Source: Desmodesmus armatus
Taxonomy: Eukaryota; Chlorophyta; Chlorophyceae; Sphaeropleales; Scenedesmaceae
Length of the DNA stretch: 64,000 bases
NCBI GenBank assembly: GCA_007449985.2
Contig: VIIQ02000005.1
Coordinates: forward strand, 186,001-250,000
Reading direction: 5' to 3'
Shown: positions 23,986 to 34,227 of the stretch, one piece after another
How positions within the stretch are numbered: position 1 is the stretch's first letter
Layout of the letters: every line of letters begins with the position of its first letter
Translations under genes and position numbers: made by a program
Notes under the pieces: model-generated
Database searches by the model: none
Told to the model about the DNA's origin: nothing
Seen by the model: the letters and a program-made list of their open reading frames with translations, nothing else

Positions 23986-26019
23986 TCAATGTGTGTCCGA
24001 CTGGATTTCTGCAACAGTCAGGCTGCTTGAAAAGAGCAAGGTGCATGTGACATGGCGCTTCCCCATATTGCTGAAGGTGGCCTGAGGAAGGGCCACCGTA
24101 TCAGCGGCCAACAACATAAGCTCATGGTACCAGGGCTGGGAGGGCCAGCAGGGCACCAGCAGAGTCACCGTGGCGCGATCCTCACGGATCTTCTGCACCA
24201 CTTGCAACAAGATATTGGTTTCCAAAGGGGGGTTTGCAAACCCGTTAAGACCCTGCCATGACTGTAGGAATGCATTGACTCCACTGCTGCCAGGACACCG
24301 ATGCAGGCTGAAAAACCTAGGCAAGTGCGTGTTGGTGTCCGAAGCAAACAGATCCACATCATGGGGCCCCCACAACACATCAAGGCTGGCAAAGACGCTG
24401 CCGTCGAGCCTGTAGTCGCTGCGGTCCAGAGCACGGGACGGCGCGTCAGCCAAATTGTGCTCAGAGGCTACACGCACCACCTGAAGCTGCACATGCAGCT
24501 CATCCAACAAGGCCCACAGGTGGCGGTACTCAGTCATCAACACAGGCGAACGCGATGCAAACCGGCCCAACACTGACTGCGTGACAGAATTGTCCTCATG
24601 CACACGAACCACCCGGTCACGGACGACAGGAGCAAACGAGCGCAACGCTAGCTGCACAGCACGCATCTCCTTCTGATTGATGTGCATGGACTGCTCTGCA
24701 GCCGACCAGCTGCCACGAGCAACCCCTTCAGGGGAATCCTGCAACTCAGGCAAGACAGCTCCCCAACCCACATCAGAGGCATCAACGTACAACTCCACGG
24801 TGGCTGGGCGCAAAGCTATGGGGGAAGACAGGTGGCGGGCAGGGATGCTGGCCCACCACTCTAGGTCCCGAAAGGCTTGACGTGACAGCCTAACATCCCC
24901 ATTCCAGCCAGGCACAGAAGCACATGCATCATACAAGCTACGCAAAAACAGGTTGGCAGGCATGACTGCCAAGCGCACAGACTGTGCAAAGCCACAAAAA
25001 GAGGCTAGCTCGCGCTTCGGAACAAGCCGACGGCGCAGCTTGGCAGAGACAGCGATGTCCCTAGCCATGCGGGAAAGCCTTGCTAGCTTAGCTGCTGGCA
25101 CAGAGAAGGTGCCAGCCGCCAGGTCAACTGTAAGCCCCAGGTGCTCCAGCTGCTGCACAGGCTCCCAAATAGACTTGGTAGGGTAGGGAGTGAAACCAAG
25201 CCAGAACATCAGAGACCGCACCCAGTCTGCACCAGCAGCGGCGGTGTCGCGATCCGGGAAGATGAACAAGAAGTCATCTAAATAGGGAAGGACCCTGCAA
25301 CCATGCTGGGCCAGCCACGAGGACGGTGGGGGAGGGTACATGCAGCCTTGTGGGACACGGGTATGCTGGGGTGCACGCAAGTGTGCCACAAACACTCTAG
25401 CCACTTTGGTGAACACATAGGGACTGTTGTTCCACCCAAATGGCAGGCAATTGATGCTGTAAAACCTGCCTGCAAACTCAAACGAAAAATACGGCACAGA
25501 TTCTGCATGCAGAGGCACCTGGTAGAAGGCATCTGCCATATCAGCCTTCAAAACAAAGGCACCCTGCAGATCATAGCGCTGCAGAAACTTCAGGGTTTCA
25601 AACCTGCACTTGTAAGCCTTGTCAAACTTGTTGAGGTGTGACAGGTTCAGCACAAGGCGCCAAGAGGAGCCCTTCGGCACACAAAATGCATTCGAGCAAT
25701 AATCAGGCTTTGATGTCAGCTCAGACATGATGCCTAGCTTAGCAAAGCGTGGGAACTCAGTGCACAACCACCACTGCTGCTGCGCATGTGTATACGGCAG
25801 GGGCCGTTTGCAGAAGGGCGGCGGGGGCCGTCCCCCAAGCCACTCTATCTCAACACCATGCTTCAACCAGGATACAACCCTAGCAGGGGCTCCAAGGGCT
25901 TTCCAACGAGATGCACACAACCCCAGCCTGCGAGGAAGCGGGGTATCAGCTGGAAATGAGTGGCTGAACACCATGCTGAGAGACACAGGGGTGATCTCAA
26001 GCTCTCTGTAAAGGCACAA
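23986..26019 (-). CDS. DIRS-like polyprotein: reverse transcriptase, RNase H, methylase-like domain
   Basis: 677 residues in one open frame. The RT domain spans about 105-300: KADMADAF with the first catalytic Asp at 160, LPFGWNNSPYVF at 192-203, and the catalytic box as YLDD (246-249). RNase H covers 408-530 with a plausible catalytic set D413 (YVDAS), E451, D476 (HEDNS) and D525 (HNLADAPSR). The segment from 550 carries DVDLFAS and NPP (596-598) followed by VTLLVPCWPSQPW, the pattern of the DNA-adenine-methylase-like domain that marks DIRS elements. The last ~15 residues lie outside the inferred insertion, so the natural C-terminus is lost. No frameshift is seen, so insertion may be fairly recent. 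The Met at 26019 is the first in frame; the true start is unproven. Confidence 0.85.
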   Translation of the reverse strand: MCLYRELEITPVSLSMVFSHSFPADTPLPRRLGLCASRWKALGAPARVVSWLKHGVEIEWLGGRPPPPFCKRPLPYTHAQQQWWLCTEFPRFAKLGIMSELTSKPDYCSNAFCVPKGSSWRLVLNLSHLNKFDKAYKCRFETLKFLQRYDLQGAFVLKADMADAFYQVPLHAESVPYFSFEFAGRFYSINCLPFGWNNSPYVFTKVARVFVAHLRAPQHTRVPQGCMYPPPPSSWLAQHGCRVLPYLDDFLFIFPDRDTAAAGADWVRSLMFWLGFTPYPTKSIWEPVQQLEHLGLTVDLAAGTFSVPAAKLARLSRMARDIAVSAKLRRRLVPKRELASFCGFAQSVRLAVMPANLFLRSLYDACASVPGWNGDVRLSRQAFRDLEWWASIPARHLSSPIALRPATVELYVDASDVGWGAVLPELQDSPEGVARGSWSAAEQSMHINQKEMRAVQLALRSFAPVVRDRVVRVHEDNSVTQSVLGRFASRSPVLMTEYRHLWALLDELHVQLQVVRVASEHNLADAPSRALDRSDYRLDGSVFASLDVLWGPHDVDLFASDTNTHLPRFFSLHRCPGSSGVNAFLQSWQGLNGFANPPLETNILLQVVQKIREDRATVTLLVPCWPSQPWYHELMLLAADTVALPQATFSNMGKRHVTCTLLFSSSLTVAEIQSDTH

Positions 26020-26275
26020 ACGTATGTGCCCCGGCTGGCTGCTGCACGACTAAGCAACCAGACGTAACTGACAAGTGGCCTAAGGCTGGCGCTTTCAGTG
26101 GGAGCCTATCCCCACACTTGCCTGCTGATGCAGAAGCCCTTACTGGGGGGCTGCTCCAGCAGAAGCGCTGCTGAAGCCTGCACTGGTGCAGATGAGCAGG
26201 ACCATGGGGGTTCCGTGCTCTGCTGCCTTGCTGAGGGCCATAGGCCCCACTCCATGTTGCAGCTGGCTGCTGCAA

Positions 26276-26404
26276 TCAGTCTTCACTATCCCGCTGTGGC
26301 TGCTGCTGTTGCTGCATGTGCTGCTGTAGCTGCTGCTCCAGCTGCTGCTCCAGCTGCTGCTCCAGCTGCTGCTCCAGCTGCTGTAGCTGCTGCTGGCCAT
26401 CCAT
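26276..26404 (-). CDS. Short Gln/Leu/Glu coiled-coil reading frame upstream of the RT gene
   Basis: This 42-residue frame begins MDGQQQLQQLEQQ and repeats LEQQ about five times with near-heptad spacing, ending QPQRDSED. It arises from a 12-bp tandem repeat (AGCTGCTGCTCC, about 26328-26385). It lies where a DIRS-type gag gene would be expected, 250 bp upstream of the RT frame, and could be a gag remnant. The repeat also reads open in other frames, so coding is uncertain. Confidence 0.3.
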   Translation of the reverse strand: MDGQQQLQQLEQQLEQQLEQQLEQQLQQHMQQQQQPQRDSED

Positions 26405-26523
26405 AGCGAAGTTGCCAGGGGATACTGCATGGGCAAGGCTGTGGGACCTGGTGTCCCAGACCTAGGGAGGTCTACTGCTGCTGTTGCTGCTGCTTGAGAG
26501 AACGGCTAGCGAACAGACAGCTG

Positions 26524-26819
26524 AGGCTTAAAGCCTATCTCTTTTGGAGAGCTTAGTCGATGGCAAACGTGCAAACGACTGGAGGTTCGAGGAAAATGCG
26601 AAGTTGTGCTTCGCACTCTGGAGGGAAAGGCGGTAACACTTCAAACGCTACCAAAGGTAGCGAGTCGAGTTGTTGTCACACACGTGTGAACAACAACAAA
26701 ACGTGCCCTGCCAAGGGCAGGGCCAGAGTATATCATGCTAGGAGCAGCATGAGCACTCCAGGGCTTAGTGGGCCCAAGCCCTGGATGCATCAGCCCGCCA
26801 TCTGATTAACGCATGTTAA
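26524..26819. repeat. Cluster of eight or more short stem-loops
   Basis: Consecutive inverted repeats: 26524-26536 (AGGCTT/A/AAGCCT), 26597-26615 (TGCGAAG/CTTCGCA), 26646-26662 (CGCTACC/AAA/GGTAGCG), 26669-26697 (13 bp with one bulge), 26705-26723 (GCCCTGCC/AAG/GGCAGGGC), 26733-26752 (TCATGCT/AGCATGA), 26757-26785 (TCCAGGGCTT/AAGCCCTGGA) and 26806-26819 (TTAAC/GCAT/GTTAA). Three or four share trinucleotide or single-base purine-rich loops. The layout resembles palindromic repeats known from inflated organelle genomes of Volvox and Haematococcus. Confidence 0.85.
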
Positions 26820-26857
26820 CACATTATCATGCTATTAAAGGGCTCCTCCTGCCCTCA

Positions 26858-27334
26858 ATTGACAGCAGGACAAGCGGATCCCCTGGAGGTCTGACCCCCC
26901 ATGGGTATGAACAGATGTCAGCACACGTACTGCAGTCTTAGCGCTGCAGCATGTCACACCTGCCAGTAAAGGATAGTGCAGAAAAGCTCGCTCTTTGGCT
27001 GGACTTGGCCATGGCGCCCCTTTGGCAGTCGTACACAAAACAATTGCGGTGCCCTGTACGGTATGCCCAACTGGTGGCAGGCTGCAGCCTGCAGCCCCAC
27101 TCAGAGGCGCGCGTGACTGGATAACCACCTCTTACTCAGCTCAACAGCCCTTTTGCAAACTGCCACAGCACTGCTGCATCACGGCTTGGCTTCAACTGCT
27201 GCAACAGACACATGCATCCTATTTCAAACTATAGGTAGGACCACCACACATGTATATGCAGCTGTCTGTCTGTCCTGTACGTACGCCAGAACAACAGATG
27301 CAGCCTGCACGGTGCCCGGGTGCTACTTTGAACT
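26858..27334. other. Left-copy duplicated segment, distal part
   Basis: No gene seen. ATTGACAGCAGGACAA through GACCCCCCAT (26858-26900) matches 34277-34325, and GACCACCACACATGTATATG through CCTGTACG (27238-27281) matches 34710-34757. This marks the far end of the shared segment. Confidence 0.65.
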
Positions 27335-27568
27335 CTTCCTCGTGTGCACAGGATGAGCTTGGCAGTCTTCCTCGTGTGCACAGGATGAGCTTGGCAGTTC
27401 CTGCGCTGTCGTTTGTGCGTCTGCTGGTTCACCTGCTGTCGCTGGATGCTGCGCTGGAGGACCAGGTGCGGCTGCTGAGACGCAGCCTGCTCAGACTGGT
27501 GGGGGTGGACGAGTTCAGTCCCGCCGCCAACTGGGTGCGGCTGCTGAGACGCAGCCTGCTGAGACTGG
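27335..27568 (+). pseudogene. Shard of POLE exon 18 with flanking intron, internally duplicated
   Basis: Near-identical to 8990-9170: the intron end (CTTCCTCGTGTGYRCAGGAT) plus exon sequence encoding [20 protein letters not shown] and the following [20 protein letters not shown]. It includes intron sequence, so it is a DNA copy, not a retrocopy. The first 32 bp are present twice in tandem (27335-27366, 27367-27398), and a 34-bp piece beginning GTGCGGCTGCTGAG is repeated at 27466-27499 and 27535-27568. One inserted T after GGCAGT breaks the frame. Exons 19-20 are not recognisable after it. Confidence 0.9.
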
Positions 27569-28124
27569 CCAGTCTCCACAGTGGGGGTGGACGAGCACCC
27601 TGTCTCACCTTGCAATTCAACCTGTACAGAAAACATGCATATCTTATCTCAGCTCGCTGGAGGGCCCCAGCTGCAGGGCCATGAGGTGTGCCATCCAGAG
27701 CGGATCTGGATCTTTTGACCAGCTTCTTCAAATGTGATGATCCTTTTACTAGGAGCCATCAGGCTACGGCTGTCCTGCCGTCAGTGGCAATGGGGGTGGT
27801 GTTGCCCTCTGTTTTGTGAGTCTGTTCACTGCATGCATGCTTGGACGGCCCCTCTATGATCATCAGAATTCTCATGTGCTTCTGCGCACAGTCTGCAAGT
27901 CTTGTTGCCTCCATTACCTGCTGCAGGGCGATGTGAGCTTATGGCAAGATTTTGTGGCCCTAGCCCCATCCACAAATTCGCTCTGCTGTGCTGTGCCGTG
28001 AACAGCATAAGCCTGTGAGTGCTGCTGCAACTGTTGCCTATCCATCAATTATGGAATGCACATACATACACCTTTATTGGCTGTGCCTCCAAGGAAAGTG
28101 GTGCAATTGCTAGTTTGACACTTG
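27569..28124. other. Spacer between POLE shard and right copy
   Basis: No gene recognised. If the duplication began inside POLE, this interval should correspond to 9200-10870, but I can align only scattered words by eye. It may have been replaced or be too diverged. Confidence 0.4.
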
Positions 28125-30068
28125 TTACAAGTTCAACTCCGGGCACCAAAGTTTTGCCCTTCCTCCGAGCCCCCTATTCTCCCGACTGCACCAGTATTTA
28201 TCAAGGGGATTCAGGTCTGTGTGACACTGCTGTCAAGTAGGCCTGATGCGCAAGTTTCACCAACAGTACACAGGCCGTAAAGGCCCACATGCTTCTGTTG
28301 GCAGCAACACACGAGTGCACGCCATGATCAGCACACACTGCTATGGGTCAACACTTCCATGCTGGCAATGCAATCACGATCAATGCCGCCATGCAGCAGT
28401 CAAAGCACCTCCAACCTCAAAACGGCAAGAGGTGCAGTGCTGCAGGCCACCAAACACCTCACCCTTTGACAGGCGCAACGACCACACTGGCCGCCAAACA
28501 CTTCACCCTTCAACGGGCGCAACGATCACCCTGGCCACTGGCTAGTGCTGCTGTCTGTCTGAAGGATTGACAGACTACACAAGTGGCAAAGTGGCATCCA
28601 AGTGGACAAGTAGTACCACACACACACAACCAGTACCAAACACACACAAGGTGCTGCTCTCATGAAGTCTAGAGACACCTTACACTACACGGTGGTTTTG
28701 TCATGTGCACTCATACAAGATGCACATGCTGAACTCTCCAACAGGCAGCTCGCAGCCTCACAGACAGGTGTGCAAAGAGGAAAGCGTGTATAGACTCAAG
28801 GTCAACAGGATAGTGCACAGGGCTGAGGTGGAAGTATGGGCTGGGCAGGAGTCACAGGAGGACTGGCCAACACCCAGTTGGGCAAGCGCCCTGCATATCA
28901 CTCTGAAAAAGAGATGGCGAGCCTGAACAGGTGCCACTGCAGTTGCCAAGGCGGCGCCAGTGCTGCTGATGAGAACATGGGTGCAGTTGGAGCACCCGGG
29001 TGGCACCTGACAAAGCCGGGCAACAAGATGCCGCCACAGTATGTGGCTTGATTGTGATTGTGTGCTGTAAGCAGGGTGGAACCATGCTGCTGCCGCCAGC
29101 ACCAGGCCGCCAACGTTTGTGCGGAACACAAAGACCAACTCCAAAACATACACAAATGGTGCGAGTGGTCGCACCAGCATGTGCGATAAATGAAGCATGG
29201 CTGTACCCCGAGGCAGCGCCCAGCAACTGAACCACGAACGCCCCACCCCAACAAGTATGTAGTATGTTGCATAGGCCCCTGATGGCAAGGCAAGATGCTA
29301 CAACAGAAGAGCTGATCAAGAGGCTCCAGCAGCCCTGCAGAAAAAAAGAGACAATAATGCTCAGAAACAAACTCACACCGGCGTTCACCTGACCATGGTA
29401 GGCCCGGAATTGGACTATTGCTGCGCTTAGCGCATGTACATGCACAGATGGATCACATCAACACACATCCCTTGACATAGGTTGACACCCCGGCAGCAAT
29501 TATGCAAACAGACATCTTGCTGCTGCTGAAATCAGTGCCACACAGCTGCACCACCGCCAACAGCACCGCTGCATGCCAGCGGATAGCCCAGCACAGTGGG
29601 CGGTAGTGATCGATCATAAAGGACCAGGCCTGAGCCTGTCATCCCCACACTGCCACAAGACAATAGGAGGGGGGGGGGCAGCTGGCTGTGCCAATGTGTC
29701 GTATTATCAAGGTGCTGCTTGTGTAGCAGAAGTTTCCGGCAAAGTGCCTGTTTGTCCACCTCATGGGACCGATGCATTTAAACCAACACCACCGCTGCAT
29801 ACCACAGTGGGCACATATCGCAGTCACCCCGCAAGGGTGGGGTTTGCATTGGAAGCCGATTGCTGCAAACAACAGCATCTATGACCCATGTGAAGCAAGA
29901 GGCTGACTGGGCGGGTGTGTTCACAGAGCCACACAGCCCAGCAATCAAGCCATCAGACAAGATGGTTAATCAAACAACAGATGCCCAAGCATTTGGGGGC
30001 ACACAGTGGGAGAGCTATCAATGTGTACCCTGAACCACCGTGAACACAAATAGAGAGGTCCTCACCAT

Positions 30069-30582
30069 ATGCATGATGGTGGGAGCAAGACACCAGCAAC
30101 CAACGACGGGGTGTGCAAGACACGCGAGAGCATGGATCGAGTGGTAGGTGGCATCAAGGAGATGGTGAGTGGCATGACACCAGCACAGCACCAGGCAGTG
30201 TCTGCAGAAACAGGAAAATACACCACTAGGCAGCTGAGGTGCCTTGCCGAGGGCCGGTTGGGAGCAGCAACGTATCTCTCGCAAGAGCTTGAGCAGCAGA
30301 AGCATCAGCAAACAGGGGCACTGGAGCAATCCATGCCAACCAATACAGAGGTGAAGCCGGGCAGTGCACCTGCTTGAGCACCATCAAACCTTGGGCAGTG
30401 AGAGACTATCAAGCTCAACCACAACAGTGTCTGCAGAGCACAGCAAGACAGTCGAGCAAGCCACTGCCAGAGGCATGAGCCAGCCTCCCTCAAACAGTCA
30501 CACAACAGCACCAGAAACAACAACCGCAAGCATCCAACAGGCGGATGCGCCTGGGACACTGCGACTGACAGACACATACTGA
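30069..30582 (+). pseudogene. Remnant of an unknown coding sequence, related to the tandem-array unit
   Basis: Two overlapping open frames, 30069-30377 (contains GGIKEMVSGMTPAQHQAVSA and LAEGRLGAATYLSQELEQQK) and 30364-30582 (contains SSSTTTVSAEHSKTVEQ), separated by one frame shift near 30370. The second matches a decayed frame in every tandem unit (SSTNTVSVEQQQ, then QKPKAQSFQQAHAPRQSRLT), so array and right copy descend from one coding-like sequence. Thr/Gln/Ser-rich, no family recognised. A transposon-encoded protein is possible. Confidence 0.35.
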
Positions 30583-31981
30583 CAAGCCCAAAACCAAGGC
30601 GCTCTCAGGAGAGGTGGTGTGTCGGCCCTGCCTGCCAACCAGAGGAAAAGCCGCTTTAAGGCATACTTTGGCCCAACATATGTTGTATCTGCCTGCAGCC
30701 CTGAAGGGTGCTGCAAGCGCAGAAACATACACGCTGTGACCCAACACTAATCAACCCAACCTCCACCCAATGCTGCCGGCAGTGGCAAAACAAGGGCGAG
30801 AGCAAAAAGCGAACGCAAAATGGCAGCAGGCACATGGGTGCACCCAGCAAGGGGCGCAGCACCCAATGAGTCATGAACCTCTACGCTCAATTATGAAGCT
30901 GCTGCAGCAGATATCCCTGCTGCAGACCAACATGCAGCTGTGCACACTGCACAACTGCACCAATCTACAATTGCTGCCATTTCTGCCTGTTGAGTTGTCT
31001 TTATCAACAGCTTTCAACTGGGAGCCAGCAAGGAAAGACAAACAGCGCAAAGCCACCAATGACAGTGTGCTGTTGAAAGAGAGAGACACACCGCTCTGTG
31101 TCAACCACACACTTACAGCTCTTTGTCAACGCACACTCTTCACACCCCGTCCCACATTCTCTGCCACCCTCGCATACATGCTTTCCCCGCTCTGTGGCCT
31201 GTGCTTCGTGGTTGCCACAAGACAACAAGGTGCGTCCCCCGCAGTACACAGCACCAGCAACATGCCGCACACGAAAGCAACATAAGTAGCAAGTTACCAT
31301 AGGCAACCCAATGCTGCACAGCCTTGTTTGAGTGTGCTGCAGCCCCCAACATACAGAGGCATTCAGTAGTGCCGCTGCACAAATCGACCAGTGCAGCTGT
31401 TCTGGAAGGCAGCCCAATCATACAAGGGGCACTGCAAACCTACTGCACCAACAGACTGCCATGTACACAAATGTAAACAGTCCCTACTCATTCGCTGCCT
31501 TGGGATCCCCTGAGGAAGCATGCGCTGCTGCACAGGCGCAAGGCAGATCAAAACACATACATACATGCGATGCAGCAATACACAACTCCCACAAGCACAA
31601 GACAGGGCACATCTGAATGCCGTCTGGCTCTCTTTGGCATGTTGTAACGACCAAATGCACAGCCAGGGTGGTGTGCTGCTGTGGCGCCCTCTGTTAGCAG
31701 AGGACTGCAAAGGCAGATGGTGGAGTTTCCACATTGAGTTGCACACAGCTGCCAATGTAAACCAGCACAAACACACACATGTACATCCACTGAACTGCCA
31801 ATACAATCTTTGTGTTTCAAACACCCACACCCACACAGTTTTCAGGGGACAGGAAAACTTGCACCCTGCATGCCACCAAATCACAACTAGTGACCACCCA
31901 CCAAGCACACAAAACCAAACACCCACCGTGATGCCCACTACAGCTGCGTGTACTTGACATACACGCCACTGCCTGCAGAAT

Positions 31982-33596
31982 TCAGATCAGGGGCAGCAGC
32001 TTGGCCACGTCGTCACGGAGCTGCTGCTGCAGCATCTCCAGCTGCTGCATCTGTGCCAGCTTATCTTGGGCCACAGCTGCAGCCGCAGCAGCTACACCGT
32101 TGCCCACCACACGCTGGTGAGGCATGGGCTGGCTGTTGCTGCTGCTGCCGTGCAGGGCAGCCAGCAGGCTGCTGGAACCAGGCAGTGAGCCGCTGCCCAT
32201 GCCGCAGGCACCCATGCTGTCCACTGCCAGCCCATTTGCAAGCTGTGCCTGTGCTGGGGTGCTGTTGAAGGGCAGGGCCATGCTGGGGGCCAAGCCGCCG
32301 CTCTCCAGCACAGCCAGTCCATCACCATACAGTCCCAGCATGCTGCTGCTGCTGCTGGCCAGGCAGCCTGCTGAGCTGTACACCTCCACGGGGCCAGAGG
32401 CAGCTGCAGCTGGCTGAGCAGCAGGCTGGGCTGCTGCCAGGCTCAGCTGCAGCTGCAGCAGGGTGTGCAGGTCAACAGGACTGTCCCAGGCTGGCTGCAG
32501 CTGCTGCTGTGCAGGAGCAGGGGACAGCATCGCAGCTGTAGCGGTGGCGGTGGTAGTCGTCGGCGACAGGTTGCCAACCAGGGGAATCAGCACATCATGG
32601 AGGCCTGCAGAGCAGCACAGCAGCAGCACAAGAGGTGTATTGTGAGCAGACCATTTTGCCATACTACAGTTGGCTCCAGGCAACAAGCAGTTGAGTTGAA
32701 GCAACACCCACTGCAGCTCTGCTGCTTGAAAGCTTGTTGTCAATTGGCAGGGCGATAGCATGTGAATAGCATGGTGCCGGTGTTGCATGTGTGCATAATG
32801 AGGTCAACCCAACCACGCGGGACCGCAACCAGCTAATGCAGACAGGTCAAAAGGTCTCCAGGAGCGCGACTCAAACTTTTATATTGTTGTGGTTCCCGCC
32901 CAATCACCTGCAGCACTGTTGGGGCCCTGTCTAGACATGTTGCTGTGCGTCCAGCTGGTACCAAACAGGCTGTCATTGTGGCAGCTGCCCGGGGCTGTAG
33001 ACACAAAGCTGCTCTGTGGGGAGACTTCAGGCAGCAGGCCGCTGCTGGGTGGGCTGCTGCCTGCATAGCTGGAAGTGTCGCCCAACCTCTCCTCTGTTGC
33101 TCCTACAGAGAACAGGCACCAGCTGGTCCCAGCTGCAGCCCACGTCCCAGGCCGCCTCAGGGGATTGCAGGGACCGCACACTGGGGCCCTCTGCTGCGGG
33201 TGTTGGCCTGGAGTGGCCGCTGGCTGAGCTGAACAGCTGGTCGCTGCCGGCACAGGCTGTGTGCCAGGTGCTGTGGCTAGTCCAGCTAGCTGCCCTCGGT
33301 CCTGGGCTGACTATCGTGGGACCACAAGTGAGGCTGCCTGCTGTGGTTGAGCTGCTGCGCTTTGCTGGTATGCTTTTTGACATCGTAGGGCTGGCGTGCT
33401 GCGTGCTGTTGGTGCGTCCGCAGCTACCTGCCGTTGCACCAGACGTGGCGCTCTTGATGGCAGCCTCGTGTTGAGGGCAGCCGTTTGATGTTTGAGGCGG
33501 ATCGCAGGATGACTTCTTCCTTTCACAACCTTTGGCCTCTTTCAGTCGCGCGATGTCATCAGCGGACCGCGGCATGAAGAAACCGGTGCCAGGCAT
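31982..33596 (-). pseudogene. Unrecognised Gln/Ser/Ala-rich two-exon gene, right paralogue, one frameshift
   Basis: Exon 1 is 33596-32908 and exon 2 is 32604-31982, with the same splice sites as the left paralogue. The N-terminus MPGTGFFMPRSADDIARLKE is followed by a basic CERKKSS and an intact Ser/Thr-rich stretch to WDVGCSWDQLVPV. There a 30-bp foreign tract (33082-33111) replaces about 8 bp and shifts the frame; after it the conserved SSYAGSSPP, FVSTAPG and GPNSAAG|G follow in another frame. Exon 2 gives GLHDVLIPLVGNLSPTTTTA and ends QQQLRDDVAKLLPLI, like the left copy. That exon ends and splice sites are retained in both suggests the family was functional until recently. Function unknown. 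Confidence 0.6.
33082..33111 (-). repeat. 30-bp tract inserted in exon 1, inverted copy of an upstream element
   Basis: This is an exact reverse complement of 34198-34227. The surrounding exon already resembles that locus (GCTGGGACCA in both), which suggests template switching or gene conversion between inverted homologous sequences about 1.1 kb apart. Confidence 0.8.
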
Positions 33597-34197
33597 TCTG
33601 CTACTGCAAGTGCTCTATCGTGCTGAAGCCTGCTAGACACCACCACCACGCACTGCGCTTGAGTTGGAAACTTGAGGTGGAAACCAAAATAAAAGCGTCA
33701 GGAGACGGAAGAACAAGAAGGCCCAAATGCACCTAGACACTGGAGGAATGGACTACTCAGCGTAACAGGTGGATGTATGTTACGTTACAACCAGGGGCTG
33801 TGGTTAGGATGGCTACAGTGTGGTGGGGCTATCGGGCATCCGATCTTGTGGCTGTGATTGCCCCGAGTCGTACTGGATGTCGGGAGATTTGTAACAACAT
33901 GAGTGTACTCCAACACTGCAGAACGGTTGCGTAGATACACCAACGAAAGTCTTCATCAATGAACTTTGCTTCCAGGCACGACGACATGCCACAGGACCCA
34001 AGCTTGCTCATGATATCCTTCAAATTCACGGCAACACCTGATCTGGTGCCCCTGACGCATTGCAATTGCAGAAAGCGCAGTCGATGGTGAGCCTGTTAGT
34101 TGTGTGCGTGTTACAAACACGACACATACCGCACTGTAAGTCCAGGAGAGTTGGAGGTTGTTGGGGTTGGTGCCGGCTGGGACCAGGAGTGTCATGG

Positions 34198-34227
34198 TCT
34201 CTGTAGGAGCAACAGAGGAGAGGTTGG
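34198..34227 (+). repeat. 30-bp element upstream of the right paralogue
   Basis: Donor-like copy of the tract found in exon 1 (33082-33111). The orthologous position in the left copy is 23955-23984. Both upstream copies continue with ATCAATGTKTGTC, so this is the ancestral site. Confidence 0.75.

Larger units (their letters stand above)
24031..26857 (-). mobile_element. DIRS-like tyrosine-recombinase-class retroelement, incomplete
   Basis: Borders come from comparison with the right copy, which runs without a break from TCAGGCTGCTT (34261-34271) to ATTGACAGCAGGACAA (34277); the left copy has those flanks at 24020-24030 and 26858, with 2.8 kb between. It carries one large minus-strand gene (RT, RNase H, methylase-like) preceded by a small coiled-coil frame and a hairpin cluster. 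I found no tyrosine recombinase and no terminal repeats, so it is probably truncated at its 3' end, where the gene runs into flanking DNA. Confidence 0.7.

Noticed and set aside
27250..27684. Separate small gene with POLE similarity
   Set aside because: It contains POLE intron sequence read as coding, a frameshift and two tandem duplications, so it is a fragment.
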